This document shows positions 9,305 through 18,224 of a DNA stretch of 64,000 nucleotides, in pieces. The notes under the pieces were generated by a model. That model did not search any database. It was not told the DNA's origin and saw only the letters and a list, made by a program, of their open reading frames with translations. The stretch's first letter is position 1, and the number at the start of each line of letters is the position of its first letter. The translations under genes were made by a program, and so were the position numbers. The DNA comes from an uncultured Methanolobus sp. GTDB lineage: Archaea; Halobacteriota; Methanosarcinia; Methanosarcinales; Methanosarcinaceae. The stretch lies in NCBI RefSeq assembly GCF_963665675.1, contig NZ_OY762425.1, positions 243,705 to 307,704 of the forward strand. Reading direction: 5' to 3'.

Positions 9305-10087
9305 TCAGAAAGAACGATCCCCACCAAGAATGCTTCCCAGCGCACTGCTACCCAGACCTGCAACTCCTGATGATTCTTCCCTCTGGCTACCAGTCATGTA
9401 TTTTGATGCAGCAACGATCCTGTCTGCAAGGCGCGAGAATGGCAGACTCTGGAGATAGATTTTTCCCGGGCCTGTGAGGGTTGCAAGTACGAGTCCTTCA
9501 CCACCAAACAGAGCATTCTTAAAACCGCCTGCCCATGTAATATCATATCCGACACTTTCCTCAAATGCGGTAAGACAACCGGTATCGACCCTGATGGTTT
9601 CCCCTGCTGCAAGGTCCCTCTCTACTATGGTACCGCCTGCATGCACAAAGGCTATTCCGTTTCCCTTTAGTCTCTGGAGTATGAACCCTTCACCGCCGAA
9701 AAGCCCTGCTCCTATCTTTTTGGTAAGTGCCATTTCGATCTCGATCCCATTTGCTGCACAGAGGAAAGAATCCTTCTGGCAGAGGAAACTGCCTCCGAAC
9801 CTGCTGAGATCAAGTGGGATTATCTTTCCGGGATAGGGTGCTCCAAACGCCACATATCCTTTTCCTTCTCCTTCATGGACAAAACTGGTTATAAAGAAAC
9901 TCTCACCTGTGACTGCACGTTTTAATCCTTTAAGCAGGCCGCCACCTGTAGATGTTTCCATTCTGATTCCCGGTCCCATGTACATCATAGCTCCGGCTTC
10001 TGCCCTTACAGCCTCGCCTGGGTCCAGTTCTACCTCTACAAGCTGCATGTCGTCGCCAATAATATTATAATCTATTTCATCTGCCAT
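9305..10087 (-). CDS. AIM24 family protein (TIGR00266 type)
   Basis: A 260-residue protein with the glycine-rich beta-sandwich repeats of the AIM24/TIGR00266 family: ELDPGEAVRAEAGAMMYM near the start, then GKIIPLDLSRFGGSFLCQKDSFL, FGGEGFILQRLKGNG and FGGEGLVLATLTGPGKIYLQ. The Ser/Gly-rich end (GSSALGSILGG) is also typical. The biochemical function is not established. I chose the ATG at 10087, preceded by AGAGGAT, over the TTG three bases upstream. The gene is transcribed away from the cob cluster. Confidence 0.88.
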   Translation of the reverse strand: MADEIDYNIIGDDMQLVEVELDPGEAVRAEAGAMMYMGPGIRMETSTGGGLLKGLKRAVTGESFFITSFVHEGEGKGYVAFGAPYPGKIIPLDLSRFGGSFLCQKDSFLCAANGIEIEMALTKKIGAGLFGGEGFILQRLKGNGIAFVHAGGTIVERDLAAGETIRVDTGCLTAFEESVGYDITWAGGFKNALFGGEGLVLATLTGPGKIYLQSLPFSRLADRIVAASKYMTGSQREESSGVAGLGSSALGSILGGDRSF

Positions 10088-10218
10088 CAAATATCCTCTG
10101 GTGCAATTATTTATCGTTCATGAAGAACATTATGATAGAGATTTGCGTTACCAGTATTTATTGCTTTATCCTCCCGTACACGTATTATATGGTTTCCTGC
10201 ACAACTCAACTTGAATAG

Positions 10219-10251
10219 TTTAATATAGCTCCTGTGCGTAACCACCTGTTG
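10219..10251 (+). promoter_or_regulatory. TATA-box promoter of the first cobD-like gene
   Basis: TTTAATATA (10219-10227) lies 21 bases before the TTG at 10249, the spacing of an archaeal TATA box to a leaderless or nearly leaderless start. The second cobD gene shows the same arrangement at 11773, so the promoter region seems to have been duplicated along with the gene. Confidence 0.5.
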
Positions 10252-11748
10252 ATAAGTGTGTACCGAAAAAATTTTCCACTTCATTTGAAGCATTATTTGC
10301 TTGCACTGCAGGCAAGGAAACACGACGGTAGAACTCATAACCTGGCAAAGAATGTCAACAATGCAGAATCAGATATTCTTGATTTCAGTTCCAATGTGAA
10401 TCCTCTGGGTACACCGTTCAATTTCCAGGCAAGTAACCTTGAACTGGGACAAATCATCCTGAAATCTATCGAAAGGTTTGACCAGTATCCTGATAACAGG
10501 TACCTTGAACTCAGAAAAGCTGCTGCTGCTTTTGCAGGTCACAATATATCTGCGGACAATATCGTTCCCGGAAACGGTACATGTGAACTTCTGCGCCTGA
10601 TAATGGAGACTGTGGTCAGTGAAGAAGACATGGTGATTATCACTTCACCCTCTTCCGGTGAATATCGTCATATTGCAGAGGTTTTCGGAGCACGCATTCA
10701 TTCTTTTACTACAGATGAATTATTACATCTTCCGAAGATGACACTGGACAGGGCAAAGGTCATTATTCTCGGAAATCCCAATAATCCCACCGGTCGGATC
10801 ATACCGAAGGATGAACTTTCTGATTTTGCACATAAATGTGCTGAACATGACACCCTGCTTATTGTTGACGAATCCGCAATTGAACTGGCGGACCCTGATA
10901 TGAGCATTGCCTGTATGGCACTGGATAGTGATTATCTCTTTGTAATAAGATCCGTATCCAGGATCACGGCTATGCCGGGTATTAGACTGGCATACGGAAT
11001 TGCTTCTCTTGAGCTTGCAAACATACTCAATGCTGCACGCCTTTCATGGAATATTGGTGTGACAGACGAAGCCATAGGTTTAGCTTTCCTGAACATGGAA
11101 GGCGGCCCTCACAGTGAATATCTGACAAAATCCCGTAAGTTCATTAAAAAAGAAAGGAAATACATAATCAAGCGCTTCTCTGGAATTTATGGTTTTGATC
11201 CTGTTGAAAGCAGTACTAACTATATACTTATTGATGTGAAAGACCTGTTTCTGGACTCTGTCAGATTAACTGAGGGACTGGCTTCACATGGGATTCTTAT
11301 CCGTGAGTGCAGCGATTTCTTTAACGGGAATAAAAGATATGTGCGGGTGTCAGTCCGCTTAAGGGATGATTTTGAAAAACTGATACATACCCTTGATGAT
11401 GTTTTTGCTGAAACGAGCAGGGAAGATGCAAGGGAAAAACTTGAAGAAACCATAGAGCATGGTGGTAGTTCCACTGCAGGCCGTGGTACTTGTGAATATT
11501 ACCCCTGTCATTTTTCCGGGCAGGATTGCACTTTCTGTTTCTGTCCTTTCTATGCATGCGAGGATGAGCGGACAGGAGGAAAGTGGATCGAAAGCTCCAC
11601 CGGAGGGCAGGTGTGGAGCTGCGAACATTGTACTTTATTGCATAGACCAAAGGTCGCCAAAATGGTGCTTGATGCACTGATGGCAGACGGAGACACTGAT
11701 GATAATATTAGGAGAGCATGGAAGGAGATTATTGAACCCCTGCTTTGA
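10249..11748 (+). CDS. CobD-like aminotransferase-fold paralog lacking the PLP lysine
   Basis: Similar over its whole length (499 residues) to the next gene: an aminotransferase-class domain to about residue 395, then a Cys-rich zinc-ribbon-like domain (EYYPCHFSGQDCTFCFCPFY). The phosphate and cofactor loop NPNNPTG is kept. The catalytic lysine is not: codon 10960-10962 is AGG (Arg) in SVSRITAMPG, where the neighbour has SLTKSFAIPG, both at residue 238 from the TTG start. The Tyr in VDEAY is also lost (VDESA). It cannot form the usual internal PLP aldimine, so it is probably not a threonine-phosphate decarboxylase. It might be a structural partner of CobD or have a new role. The start (TTG 10249 or GTG 10258) is chosen by alignment with the paralog. 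Confidence 0.85.
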   Translation: MISVYRKNFPLHLKHYLLALQARKHDGRTHNLAKNVNNAESDILDFSSNVNPLGTPFNFQASNLELGQIILKSIERFDQYPDNRYLELRKAAAAFAGHNISADNIVPGNGTCELLRLIMETVVSEEDMVIITSPSSGEYRHIAEVFGARIHSFTTDELLHLPKMTLDRAKVIILGNPNNPTGRIIPKDELSDFAHKCAEHDTLLIVDESAIELADPDMSIACMALDSDYLFVIRSVSRITAMPGIRLAYGIASLELANILNAARLSWNIGVTDEAIGLAFLNMEGGPHSEYLTKSRKFIKKERKYIIKRFSGIYGFDPVESSTNYILIDVKDLFLDSVRLTEGLASHGILIRECSDFFNGNKRYVRVSVRLRDDFEKLIHTLDDVFAETSREDAREKLEETIEHGGSSTAGRGTCEYYPCHFSGQDCTFCFCPFYACEDERTGGKWIESSTGGQVWSCEHCTLLHRPKVAKMVLDALMADGDTDDNIRRAWKEIIEPLL

Positions 11749-11772
11749 TTTTGTGAAGAACAACTGGGCAGG

Positions 11773-11801
11773 TTAATATATCTCCTGTTTTCTACATGCT
11801 T
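11773..11801 (+). promoter_or_regulatory. TATA-box promoter of cobD
   Basis: GTTAATATATC (around 11772-11782) lies about 20 bases before the TTG at 11801, giving a leaderless or very short 5' end. It mirrors the arrangement upstream of the first cobD-like gene, so the second copy can be transcribed on its own. Confidence 0.45.
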
Positions 11802-13303
11802 TGATTATTGTGACGGACCAAAAACCACCTCTTCCGGTAAAGAAATATCTTCTCAACCTTAAGCCATGTGTTCATGGCGGACTGATAAGAAAAAGTTCCC
11901 AGAAATACGGCATTCCCGAATCCGAGATTCTTGATGCAAGTGCAAGCCTGAATCCCTTAGGAACCCCTTTTGACCAGCCGGACCCGGAACTTGGCTTACA
12001 GGAACTCCTTGATAAAGGACTTGAAAAGCTTGAGCAGTACCCTGACAACAGGTATCTCGAGTACCGCACGGCTGCTGCAGAATTTGTGGGAATGGGAATG
12101 ACATACGAAAATATCATTCCCGGAAATGGTTCAACTGAGATAATCAGACTGGTGGCAGAATGTGCCTTAGCTGAAGATGATATAGTATTAATTCCAAGAC
12201 CGACTTTCAGTGAGTATGAGTTGCAGTGCAGTGTCATGGGTGCCAGGATTAAGTACGTTGAACAGGATGATATCTTTGAACTTGGGGATGATGTCCTTGC
12301 TGAGGCTAAGATTCTCTTTGTGTGCAATCCCAATAACCCAACCGGGAAATTGTTTGTGAAAGAAAAGATGGAAAAGCTTGCAGAACAATGTGCAGCCCAG
12401 AAGACTATCCTCTTTGTTGATGAGGCTTACATTGAACTGGCAGACCCACAGCAGAGTGTTGCTTACCTTGTGGAAAATAATGATTATGTTTTTATCCAGC
12501 GTTCTTTAACAAAGTCGTTTGCGATTCCCGGAGTCAGGATGGGATTTGGAGTTGCCTCCTCAAAATTTGCATGTGTGCTTAACAATGCAAGACTTTCCTG
12601 GAACATGGGTTGTATTTCCGACACAATTGCGACTGCGTTGCTCAGTATGGAAGGTGGAGTTAACAGCAAATATCTCCTGGACTCCAGGGCTTTCATAGAA
12701 CATGAACGCGAGTTCCTTATGAAAAAACTCTCTCGCAGGGGTTTCAAGCCTGCAGAAAGCAGTGTCAACTATATTTATGTGGATATTACTGATCTATCAC
12801 TTAATTCATCAGAGCTTGCAGAAAGGATGGCTTCCCATGGTGTGCTGATCCGTGATTGCAGTTCTTTTCAGGACAACGGCAAGAACCATATAAGGGTGGC
12901 AATACGCACAAGGGAAGAGAATGAGCGTATTGCAGACACCATTCGTCAGGTAATATATGAATGGGGCAGGGAACAGGCTGAGATGCAGCTTCGGGAAAAT
13001 CTAAAGCTAGCTGCGAAATGTGGTCGTAAGGGAAGTAATACGGACTGTGACTATTATCCCTGTCATTTTGAAGGACAGGACTGTACTTTTTGTTTCTGTC
13101 CGTTCTATCCATGTGCAGACAGCCGTACAGGTGGTGAATGGATCGAAAGCTCAAGTGGCGGTCAGGTGTGGAGCTGTCTGAATTGTACTATCGTCCATGA
13201 AGAAAAGATAGTCGATGACTTGTTGTCTATCTTTGTTTCTGAAGGTCTCAGCGATGAAAGTATCAGAAAAGCATGGAAGGAAGTAATGGAGCCTAATCTA
13301 TGA
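11801..13303 (+). CDS. cobD: Threonine-phosphate decarboxylase with C-terminal Cys-rich domain
   Basis: PLP-dependent decarboxylation of L-threonine O-3-phosphate to (R)-1-aminopropan-2-ol phosphate, the linker of the cobamide nucleotide loop. The 500-residue protein has PGNGSTEIIRL, NPNNPTGKL, VDEAYIELAD and the PLP lysine in SLTKSFAIPGVRMGFG (Lys 238 from the TTG). The C-terminal 90 residues carry a Cys-rich small domain (DYYPCHFEGQDCTFCFCPFYPC), found fused to or beside archaeal CobD. The stop overlaps the cbiB start (ATGA), so the genes are translationally coupled. A histidinol-phosphate aminotransferase role is the alternative, but the cob neighbours argue for CobD. Confidence 0.92.
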   Translation: MIIVTDQKPPLPVKKYLLNLKPCVHGGLIRKSSQKYGIPESEILDASASLNPLGTPFDQPDPELGLQELLDKGLEKLEQYPDNRYLEYRTAAAEFVGMGMTYENIIPGNGSTEIIRLVAECALAEDDIVLIPRPTFSEYELQCSVMGARIKYVEQDDIFELGDDVLAEAKILFVCNPNNPTGKLFVKEKMEKLAEQCAAQKTILFVDEAYIELADPQQSVAYLVENNDYVFIQRSLTKSFAIPGVRMGFGVASSKFACVLNNARLSWNMGCISDTIATALLSMEGGVNSKYLLDSRAFIEHEREFLMKKLSRRGFKPAESSVNYIYVDITDLSLNSSELAERMASHGVLIRDCSSFQDNGKNHIRVAIRTREENERIADTIRQVIYEWGREQAEMQLRENLKLAAKCGRKGSNTDCDYYPCHFEGQDCTFCFCPFYPCADSRTGGEWIESSSGGQVWSCLNCTIVHEEKIVDDLLSIFVSEGLSDESIRKAWKEVMEPNL

Positions 13304-14280
13304 TCCTGCCGGTGCCGGAACTTGCAAATGCCAGTGAACTTGCAATAGTGCTCCTTCTGGCCTATGCTCTGGACCTTGTGTTTAATGAGCCTCCATTTGC
13401 AATTCACCCGGTTGTATGGATGGGCAGATTGATAGGCTTTTTCAAGAAACACATTCCCGAAAACAATCGCCGGCTTTACGGGATATTCATAGGCCTGGCC
13501 ACAATCTTCTTTGGATGCATGATTGCTTATCTTGTAATGTTATTCATGAGTGTTGAATCCATACCGGCAGTTCTTCGTTATCTTGTAGCTGCTTATTTCC
13601 TCAAGGCAACATTTGCAATTCGCTGTCTTTACGGTGCGGCCAGTGAGGTAAGGAGTGAACTTGATGCCGGAAAACTTGACAGCGCTAGACAGAAACTTTC
13701 CATGTATGTCAGCCGTAATACATCTAAACTGGAAGAGGGACAGGTTTCTTCAGCAATAATCGAGACAACATCAGAGAACTATGTTGACGGGATACTTTCC
13801 CCTTTGTTGTTCTATGCCTGTTTCGGACCTTACGGACTGATAGCAGCATACATCTTCAAAGCTACAAGCACCCTTGATTCCATGGTCGGATATACAGATG
13901 AACGCCATCGTGAAGTGGGATGGTTCTCTGCGAAATTTGATGACATACTCAACTGGATACCGGCACGTTTGTCCGTGTTTTTCCTGTCAGCTGCAACTCT
14001 TATCGTAAGCCTGTTATATCGTAAGGTCAAAATCCCTGATTACAGGACAGCTCTTAAGACAGGCATCAGGGACGGACTTAAGACACCGTCCCCTAATTCC
14101 GGTTTCCCAATGGCCTCTATTGCAGGGGCCCTGAAAATAAAACTGGAAAAACCAAACACCTATGTACTGGGTGACGGTTTTGTTTACCCGGTGTCAGAGG
14201 ATATCAAACTCACATCCTGGATAATCCTTGTGGCATCGTTCTTTGCGATCATCGCATCTTTGCTTATAATTATGGCATAA
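13300..14280 (+). CDS. cbiB: Adenosylcobinamide-phosphate synthase
   Basis: Joins the aminopropanol phosphate made by CobD to adenosylcobyric acid. This 326-residue integral membrane protein has the family landmarks DLVFNEPPFAIHPVVWMGRL near the start, the SRNTSKLEEGQVSSAIIETT block, ENYVDGILSPLLFY, and a C-terminal PSPNSGFPMASIAGAL. About five to six membrane segments are visible. The ATG overlaps the cobD stop by 4 bases. It is full length, with no anomalies. Confidence 0.95.
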   Translation: MILPVPELANASELAIVLLLAYALDLVFNEPPFAIHPVVWMGRLIGFFKKHIPENNRRLYGIFIGLATIFFGCMIAYLVMLFMSVESIPAVLRYLVAAYFLKATFAIRCLYGAASEVRSELDAGKLDSARQKLSMYVSRNTSKLEEGQVSSAIIETTSENYVDGILSPLLFYACFGPYGLIAAYIFKATSTLDSMVGYTDERHREVGWFSAKFDDILNWIPARLSVFFLSAATLIVSLLYRKVKIPDYRTALKTGIRDGLKTPSPNSGFPMASIAGALKIKLEKPNTYVLGDGFVYPVSEDIKLTSWIILVASFFAIIASLLIIMA

Positions 14281-14380
14281 CTTTAGTGTAGATATGGTCC
14301 TATTGTAGTACAATTATGATCTGAGGTCAGAACATAATAACTGAAATCCGGAAACATAACGATCCAATCTCAAACAACAA

Positions 14381-14407
14381 TCTTATAAGGAAATCTCCCC
14401 GAAGTGA
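14381..14407 (+). promoter_or_regulatory. Candidate TATA box before cobZ
   Basis: TCTTATAAGG (14381-14390) lies about 20 bases before the ATG at 14407 in the 126-base gap after cbiB. The spacing suggests a leaderless transcript starting a second unit, cobZ-cobS-cobY. Confidence 0.4.
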
Positions 14408-15018
14408 TGGCAATGAAATTATCGGATATAGAATCAAAAGACCTGAAAAAGAATCAGTCAGAAGAACTGGAAGGTGAGATAGCCAGGGATATAATTGATA
14501 TCCTTGAAGAAGAAGAAGGAATAACGGTTCAAATGCTTGTTGATGCAGCGCTTGAACTTTACGCACCACACCCGGGTATAGAGACAAGGGAACTTGCCGA
14601 GGAAAAATTCCTTAAAGAACTTAATATTGCGGTATCCGATCCGAACCTCTGTCTTCTTATCTATTCCGGCATATTGCTTGAGAAAGAGGGGCGAGAAGGG
14701 CGTTTACCTAATATTAGCAGAAGTTCGTACGAAAAGGACCTGACATTCATCATTGCGGATGAGGTGCTTGGCATGAGTATTTCCAAGTATATCAGCGGTG
14801 ACAAAGGAATGTTTGAGTTCGTACGTTTTGACAAACAAAAACCCGGAATTCTTGCTGAACTTGGTCCTTTCATGGATGATATTATCGGCGGCCTTATCGG
14901 AGGAGTATCTGCAAACATGTATACAAGATCAATGGCAGAGGCTGCTGAGAAATCCAGGAATGAAAGCAAGAAAAAGAAAACAGACACTGAAAACAAGAGT
15001 GATGTGATAGCAGGATGA
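14407..15018 (+). CDS. cobZ: Alpha-ribazole phosphatase (PgpA-like)
   Basis: CobZ is the archaeal replacement for CobC, removing phosphate from alpha-ribazole phosphate (or from the cobamide phosphate) late in nucleotide loop assembly; this was shown for Methanosarcina mazei CobZ. The 203-residue protein has an acidic N-terminus, a PgpA-like region (AALELYAPHPGIETRELAEE, SDPNLCLLIYSGILLE), a glycine-rich DDIIGGLIGGVSANMY segment and a Lys-rich tail. The position between cbiB and cobS supports the call. Start: ATG 14407; a GTG three bases upstream is possible. It overlaps cobS by 4 bases. Confidence 0.85.
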   Translation: MAMKLSDIESKDLKKNQSEELEGEIARDIIDILEEEEGITVQMLVDAALELYAPHPGIETRELAEEKFLKELNIAVSDPNLCLLIYSGILLEKEGREGRLPNISRSSYEKDLTFIIADEVLGMSISKYISGDKGMFEFVRFDKQKPGILAELGPFMDDIIGGLIGGVSANMYTRSMAEAAEKSRNESKKKKTDTENKSDVIAG

Positions 15019-15836
15019 ACGGGTTCTTATTAGCTCTCAGATCCAGTTTCGGATTTCTCTCGACAATTCCTGTAGGTATTACCATGGAGGGACTCGATGA
15101 GTTCTTCAAACGGACATACCTGCATCAGATAGTGGGAATTGTCCTTGGACTGATGATGGGTGCGGTTGCATATCTTCTTGTAAGTTACATTCCGGTCTCT
15201 ATTGCTGCTGTGCTCATAATAGCTTTTGTCTATTATATTACAGGACTGAACCATCTGGATGGTATGGCTGATCTTGGAGATGGTATGACTGCTCATGGTT
15301 CTGTGGAAAAGAAGCTCAAAGCACTGAAGGATATGTCTCTTGGAATAGGCGGCGTTGCCTATGCCTCCCTTATTATTATCGCATTCTATGCGACTCTGGT
15401 AGCATTGCACGAACAGTCCCTGATAGTATACTCGTCTGATGATAATGTGGCACGAGTATTTTTCCTTGCGATGTTTGTGTCAGAGCTAAGCGCCATGCAG
15501 TCCATGCTGACAATTGCTGCATTTGGTAAATCGATACACCAGGGACTGGGATCGATACTTGTGGAGAACACCACAGTACCTAAATATCTTATGGGATTCG
15601 CAATTGGTATTGTTGCATGTGTTGCAATGTCATTTTACCTGGGTTTTGGTATTATCGGCATCATTCCGTTCATTGCAGCCATTTTGGCAACCTTTGTTTT
15701 GCTCAATACCAGTAACAGGCATTTTGGTGGGGTGAATGGTGATGTTATTGGTGCTTCCAACGAAGTCGGTCGTATAATTGCATTGATTACGGTGACAATG
15801 GTATTGATGTATGGAGGGATTGCTTGGACGCTATAA
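15015..15836 (+). CDS. cobS: Adenosylcobinamide-GDP ribazoletransferase (cobalamin synthase)
   Basis: Joins adenosylcobinamide-GDP with alpha-ribazole (phosphate) to form the cobamide. This 273-residue polytopic membrane protein has the Asp-rich, Mg-binding block NHLDGMADLGDGMTAHGS and the following KDMSLGIGGV. GGVNGDVIGASNEVGR near the C-terminus is also a family signature. About six to seven membrane segments. It overlaps cobZ by 4 bases and cobY by 13 bases, so translation is probably coupled. Confidence 0.95.
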   Translation: MNGFLLALRSSFGFLSTIPVGITMEGLDEFFKRTYLHQIVGIVLGLMMGAVAYLLVSYIPVSIAAVLIIAFVYYITGLNHLDGMADLGDGMTAHGSVEKKLKALKDMSLGIGGVAYASLIIIAFYATLVALHEQSLIVYSSDDNVARVFFLAMFVSELSAMQSMLTIAAFGKSIHQGLGSILVENTTVPKYLMGFAIGIVACVAMSFYLGFGIIGIIPFIAAILATFVLLNTSNRHFGGVNGDVIGASNEVGRIIALITVTMVLMYGGIAWTL

Positions 15837-16459
15837 TAATGGCAGGAGGATTTGGAAGCAGGCTTGGCATGGGGGAAAAACCCTGTGTTGAACTACTTGG
15901 AAAACCTCTGATATCATATGTGATCGACACGCTTCTGAATACAGAGAGTATAAGCGGTATTTATGTAGCCGTATCTCCGGCAACACCAAAAACAGCATCA
16001 TATGTTGAGGAAGAGTATGAAGGTAGAGTCCATATCATTCCGACAGGGGGTGGAAACTATGTCGGTGACATGGTATATGCTGTAAAGGCTGCCTGTATAA
16101 GCGATCCGTTAATGGTTCTTATGTCGGATCTTCCGTTGCTGACCCCGGATCTACTGGAAAGGGTTATTTCAGAATACAAGAATTGCGGTAAGCCCGCAAT
16201 GTCCATTTTTTCTCCGATATCGGTTTGCAAAAACCTTGGTATAAGACCTGACACAGTGTTTAACTGGGAAGGAGGAGGAAAACTGATAGTTCCTTCAGGT
16301 GTCAACATAATGGATGGTAAGAATGTTGATCATGAACAGGAGTATGTCAGTCTTGTGATGGATGATATTGAATTTGCTCTTAATATCAATACGGTTGATG
16401 ACCTGAATAAATGCAAGGAAATGATACTTGAGAGGAAGACGAAAGCGATAAAGAATTAA
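15824..16459 (+). CDS. cobY: Adenosylcobinamide-phosphate guanylyltransferase
   Basis: The archaeal, non-homologous counterpart of CobU: transfers GMP from GTP to adenosylcobinamide phosphate. The 211-residue nucleotidyltransferase fold begins with the signature MAGGFGSRLGMGEKP and has LMSDLPLLTPD for the metal site. The start is TTG at 15824, supported by GGAGGGAT just upstream and by the protein then beginning MDAIIMAGG; the start lies inside the end of cobS. It is the last gene of the cluster, followed by a hairpin at 16599. Confidence 0.93.
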   Translation: MDAIIMAGGFGSRLGMGEKPCVELLGKPLISYVIDTLLNTESISGIYVAVSPATPKTASYVEEEYEGRVHIIPTGGGNYVGDMVYAVKAACISDPLMVLMSDLPLLTPDLLERVISEYKNCGKPAMSIFSPISVCKNLGIRPDTVFNWEGGGKLIVPSGVNIMDGKNVDHEQEYVSLVMDDIEFALNINTVDDLNKCKEMILERKTKAIKN

Positions 16460-16768
16460 AATTCATATATGAAAAATACTGTAGAATATTGTTAATACTA
16501 TTAAATTACGATATCCGTACACTTTATATCTCATAATTACTAATATTCTATAAGGCAGGTTGGAATTGTCTCATTGTGCAGTGGTTGGAAAACTCACAGG
16601 CACCTTTTAAAGAATAAAAGGTGCCATTCCATTCGTTTCTACGGTTTCTTGTTTTAGTAAATTTTTAGTTTTATTTTCCAGATAAAACAAAGCATTTAAA
16701 TTAGGTTTCGAACTAAAACCAACATTACTTAGGTTGTTATTACAATCAATACATATGAGGATAGGTTT
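16460..16768. other. Intergenic region after cobY
   Basis: No gene is visible in this 309-base AT-rich gap. It contains the strong hairpin at 16599-16625 and, in its last third, the likely promoter region of the SUMF1-domain lipoprotein, whose start is preceded by GAGGATAGGT. Confidence 0.6.
16599..16625. terminator. Perfect 11-bp stem hairpin
   Basis: GGCACCTTTTA-AAGAA-TAAAAGGTGCC forms a perfect 11-bp stem with a 5-base loop, 140 bases after cobY. There is no immediate T-run, but TTTCTTG follows nearby. A terminator or a processing site of the cob transcript is most likely; a protein-binding dyad is possible. Confidence 0.45.
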
Positions 16769-17629
16769 ATGATCAAAAGATCTTACATGACATTTATTAT
16801 GTGTCTCGTACTTCTGGCTGCAGTTTTAGTGAGCGGATGCACTGGTTCCGATGACACTGCAAATGGAGAAACGCAGCAGGAAGTCGCAGAGGAGGAAATT
16901 CCGGCTCCTGAAGAAACAGAGGTTGATGACAGTACATTCACCAATTCAATTGATATGGAATTTGTGAAGATACCTTCAGGTGAATTCCTGATGGGTGCTC
17001 CTGAAGAGGAAAAGTATAGTGACAGGGAAGAGAGACCCGTTCACCAGGTGACCATTGGAAATGATTTCTATGTTGGAGTTTATGAAGTAACTCAGGATCA
17101 ATGGGAAGAAGTTATGGGTGAGAATCCTTCCTATTTCACAGGTGATGGTGACCTCCCTGTTGAGGAAGTTTCCTGGGCAGAGGTAAACGAGTTCATAGAG
17201 GCCCTCAATGAGATGGAAGGAACCGAAGGCTATCGTCTGCCTACCGAAGCTGAATGGGAATATGCTACAAGAGCAGATACAGAAACTGCATTCTGGTTTG
17301 GTGATGACACTTCAATGCTGGCTGATTATGGCTGGTTCGACGATAATTCAGAGGACAAGACCAGGCCGGTTGGTATGAAGGAAGCAAACCCATGGGGTCT
17401 CTATGATGTGCATGGAAATGTTGCCGAGTGGGTGCAGGATGAATATCACAGTAACTACTACAAAGCGCCAACTGATGGCAGTGAATGGACAAACGGAGTC
17501 GATAGAAGAGTTATCCGCGGTGGAAGCTGGGATAATGCAGAAGTGAACTGCCGTTCCGCTTCAAGAGACAGCATTGGTGAAGGGAGCCGCATGAATTACA
17601 TTGGTTTCCGTCTTGTGAAGGAAATTTGA
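16769..17629 (+). CDS. SUMF1 (formylglycine-generating-enzyme-like) domain lipoprotein
   Basis: A 286-residue protein with a signal peptide and lipobox (VLVSGC, Cys at about 24), an acidic linker, then a complete SUMF1/FGE-sulfatase-fold domain: FVKIPSGEFLMGAPEEE, RPVHQVTIGNDFYVGVYEVTQ, YRLPTEAEWEYATRA, NPWGLYDVHGNVAEWVQDEY, RVIRGGSWDN, GFRLVKEI. The cysteine pair that real formylglycine-generating enzymes use is absent, so it is more likely a binding or structural domain on the outer face of the membrane. RBS GAGGATAGG before the ATG. It stands alone. Confidence 0.88.
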   Translation: MIKRSYMTFIMCLVLLAAVLVSGCTGSDDTANGETQQEVAEEEIPAPEETEVDDSTFTNSIDMEFVKIPSGEFLMGAPEEEKYSDREERPVHQVTIGNDFYVGVYEVTQDQWEEVMGENPSYFTGDGDLPVEEVSWAEVNEFIEALNEMEGTEGYRLPTEAEWEYATRADTETAFWFGDDTSMLADYGWFDDNSEDKTRPVGMKEANPWGLYDVHGNVAEWVQDEYHSNYYKAPTDGSEWTNGVDRRVIRGGSWDNAEVNCRSASRDSIGEGSRMNYIGFRLVKEI

Positions 17630-18224
17630 TATCCGGTGTGGGTATCATTTTTTTTCTATTTTTTGGCTTTGTAAAATTCCTGTTTATCTGAGTGACACAA
17701 ACATTGTACTTTTTCATTCCACAAAAAGAACCTGCAATCTAAAAACAAAGTAAGAATCCGCCGAAGGCGGCGCATTCCAATGCTGCTGCACAGAAGGAAA
17801 TTACAAAGAAGATTGCAGTTATACTAAAATGCCACAGAAGAGCTCCGAAGAGAGTTTTTCTGGGTATTGTACAGATTTTTTGTTTCATTTTATGGTAAAA
17901 CGCCGGCTTCGCCGGACCCTTCGGTGTCACTCATTTATTCATGACTTACCATAAATCAGTTTCAAAATCCCTTTAAGTTTTAATGGCAGAATTTCTACAG
18001 AGCCCTTTTCTCTATTTTGAAATACTGCTTTTCTTCTTTACTCATTGTTTATAGGTGTGTGTTAATCTTTATACCATACTAATTATAATTTATTACAATT
18101 TTATTAAAGTATTTTTAGTATTTAATTTATTTTTGATAATCCCTTATGAATTTCAAATGAATTTAACAAATTATATATGTGAGTCTCCATTATACTTCCT
18201 AAAATATTCAACATGAGGAATAAT
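17630..18224. other. Intergenic region filled by a MITE and the rhs promoter
   Basis: Apart from the MITE (17665-18004) no gene is visible. Bases 18005-18200 are very AT-rich and hold several TATA-like stretches (TTATATATG at 18170-18178), probably the promoter of the large Rhs gene. Confidence 0.55.
17665..18004 (-). mobile_element. MITE copy, 340 bp
   Basis: Ends GGCTTTGTAAAATTCCTG and (inverted) GGCTCTGTAGAAATTCTG. Just inside both ends is a second inverted pair, GAGTGACAC / GTGTCACTC. The middle holds two GC-rich hairpins, CCGCCGAAGGCGG and CGCCGGCTTCGCCGG. Read on the minus strand it lines up along its whole length with the copy at 44664-45004 and, more loosely, with 62733-63012. A 63-codon frame on the minus strand (17930-17739, MTPKGPAKPAFYHK) is partly shared by the other copies. 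No clear target duplication remains here. Confidence 0.75.

Noticed and set aside
10090..16460. A cobalamin riboswitch before or within the cob cluster
   Set aside because: I see no B12-box-like sequence. The starts sit 20-25 bases from TATA boxes, leaving no leader to hold a riboswitch.
16769..17629. Formylglycine-generating enzyme that activates a sulfatase
   Set aside because: The fold matches, but the catalytic cysteine pair is absent and no sulfatase gene is nearby.
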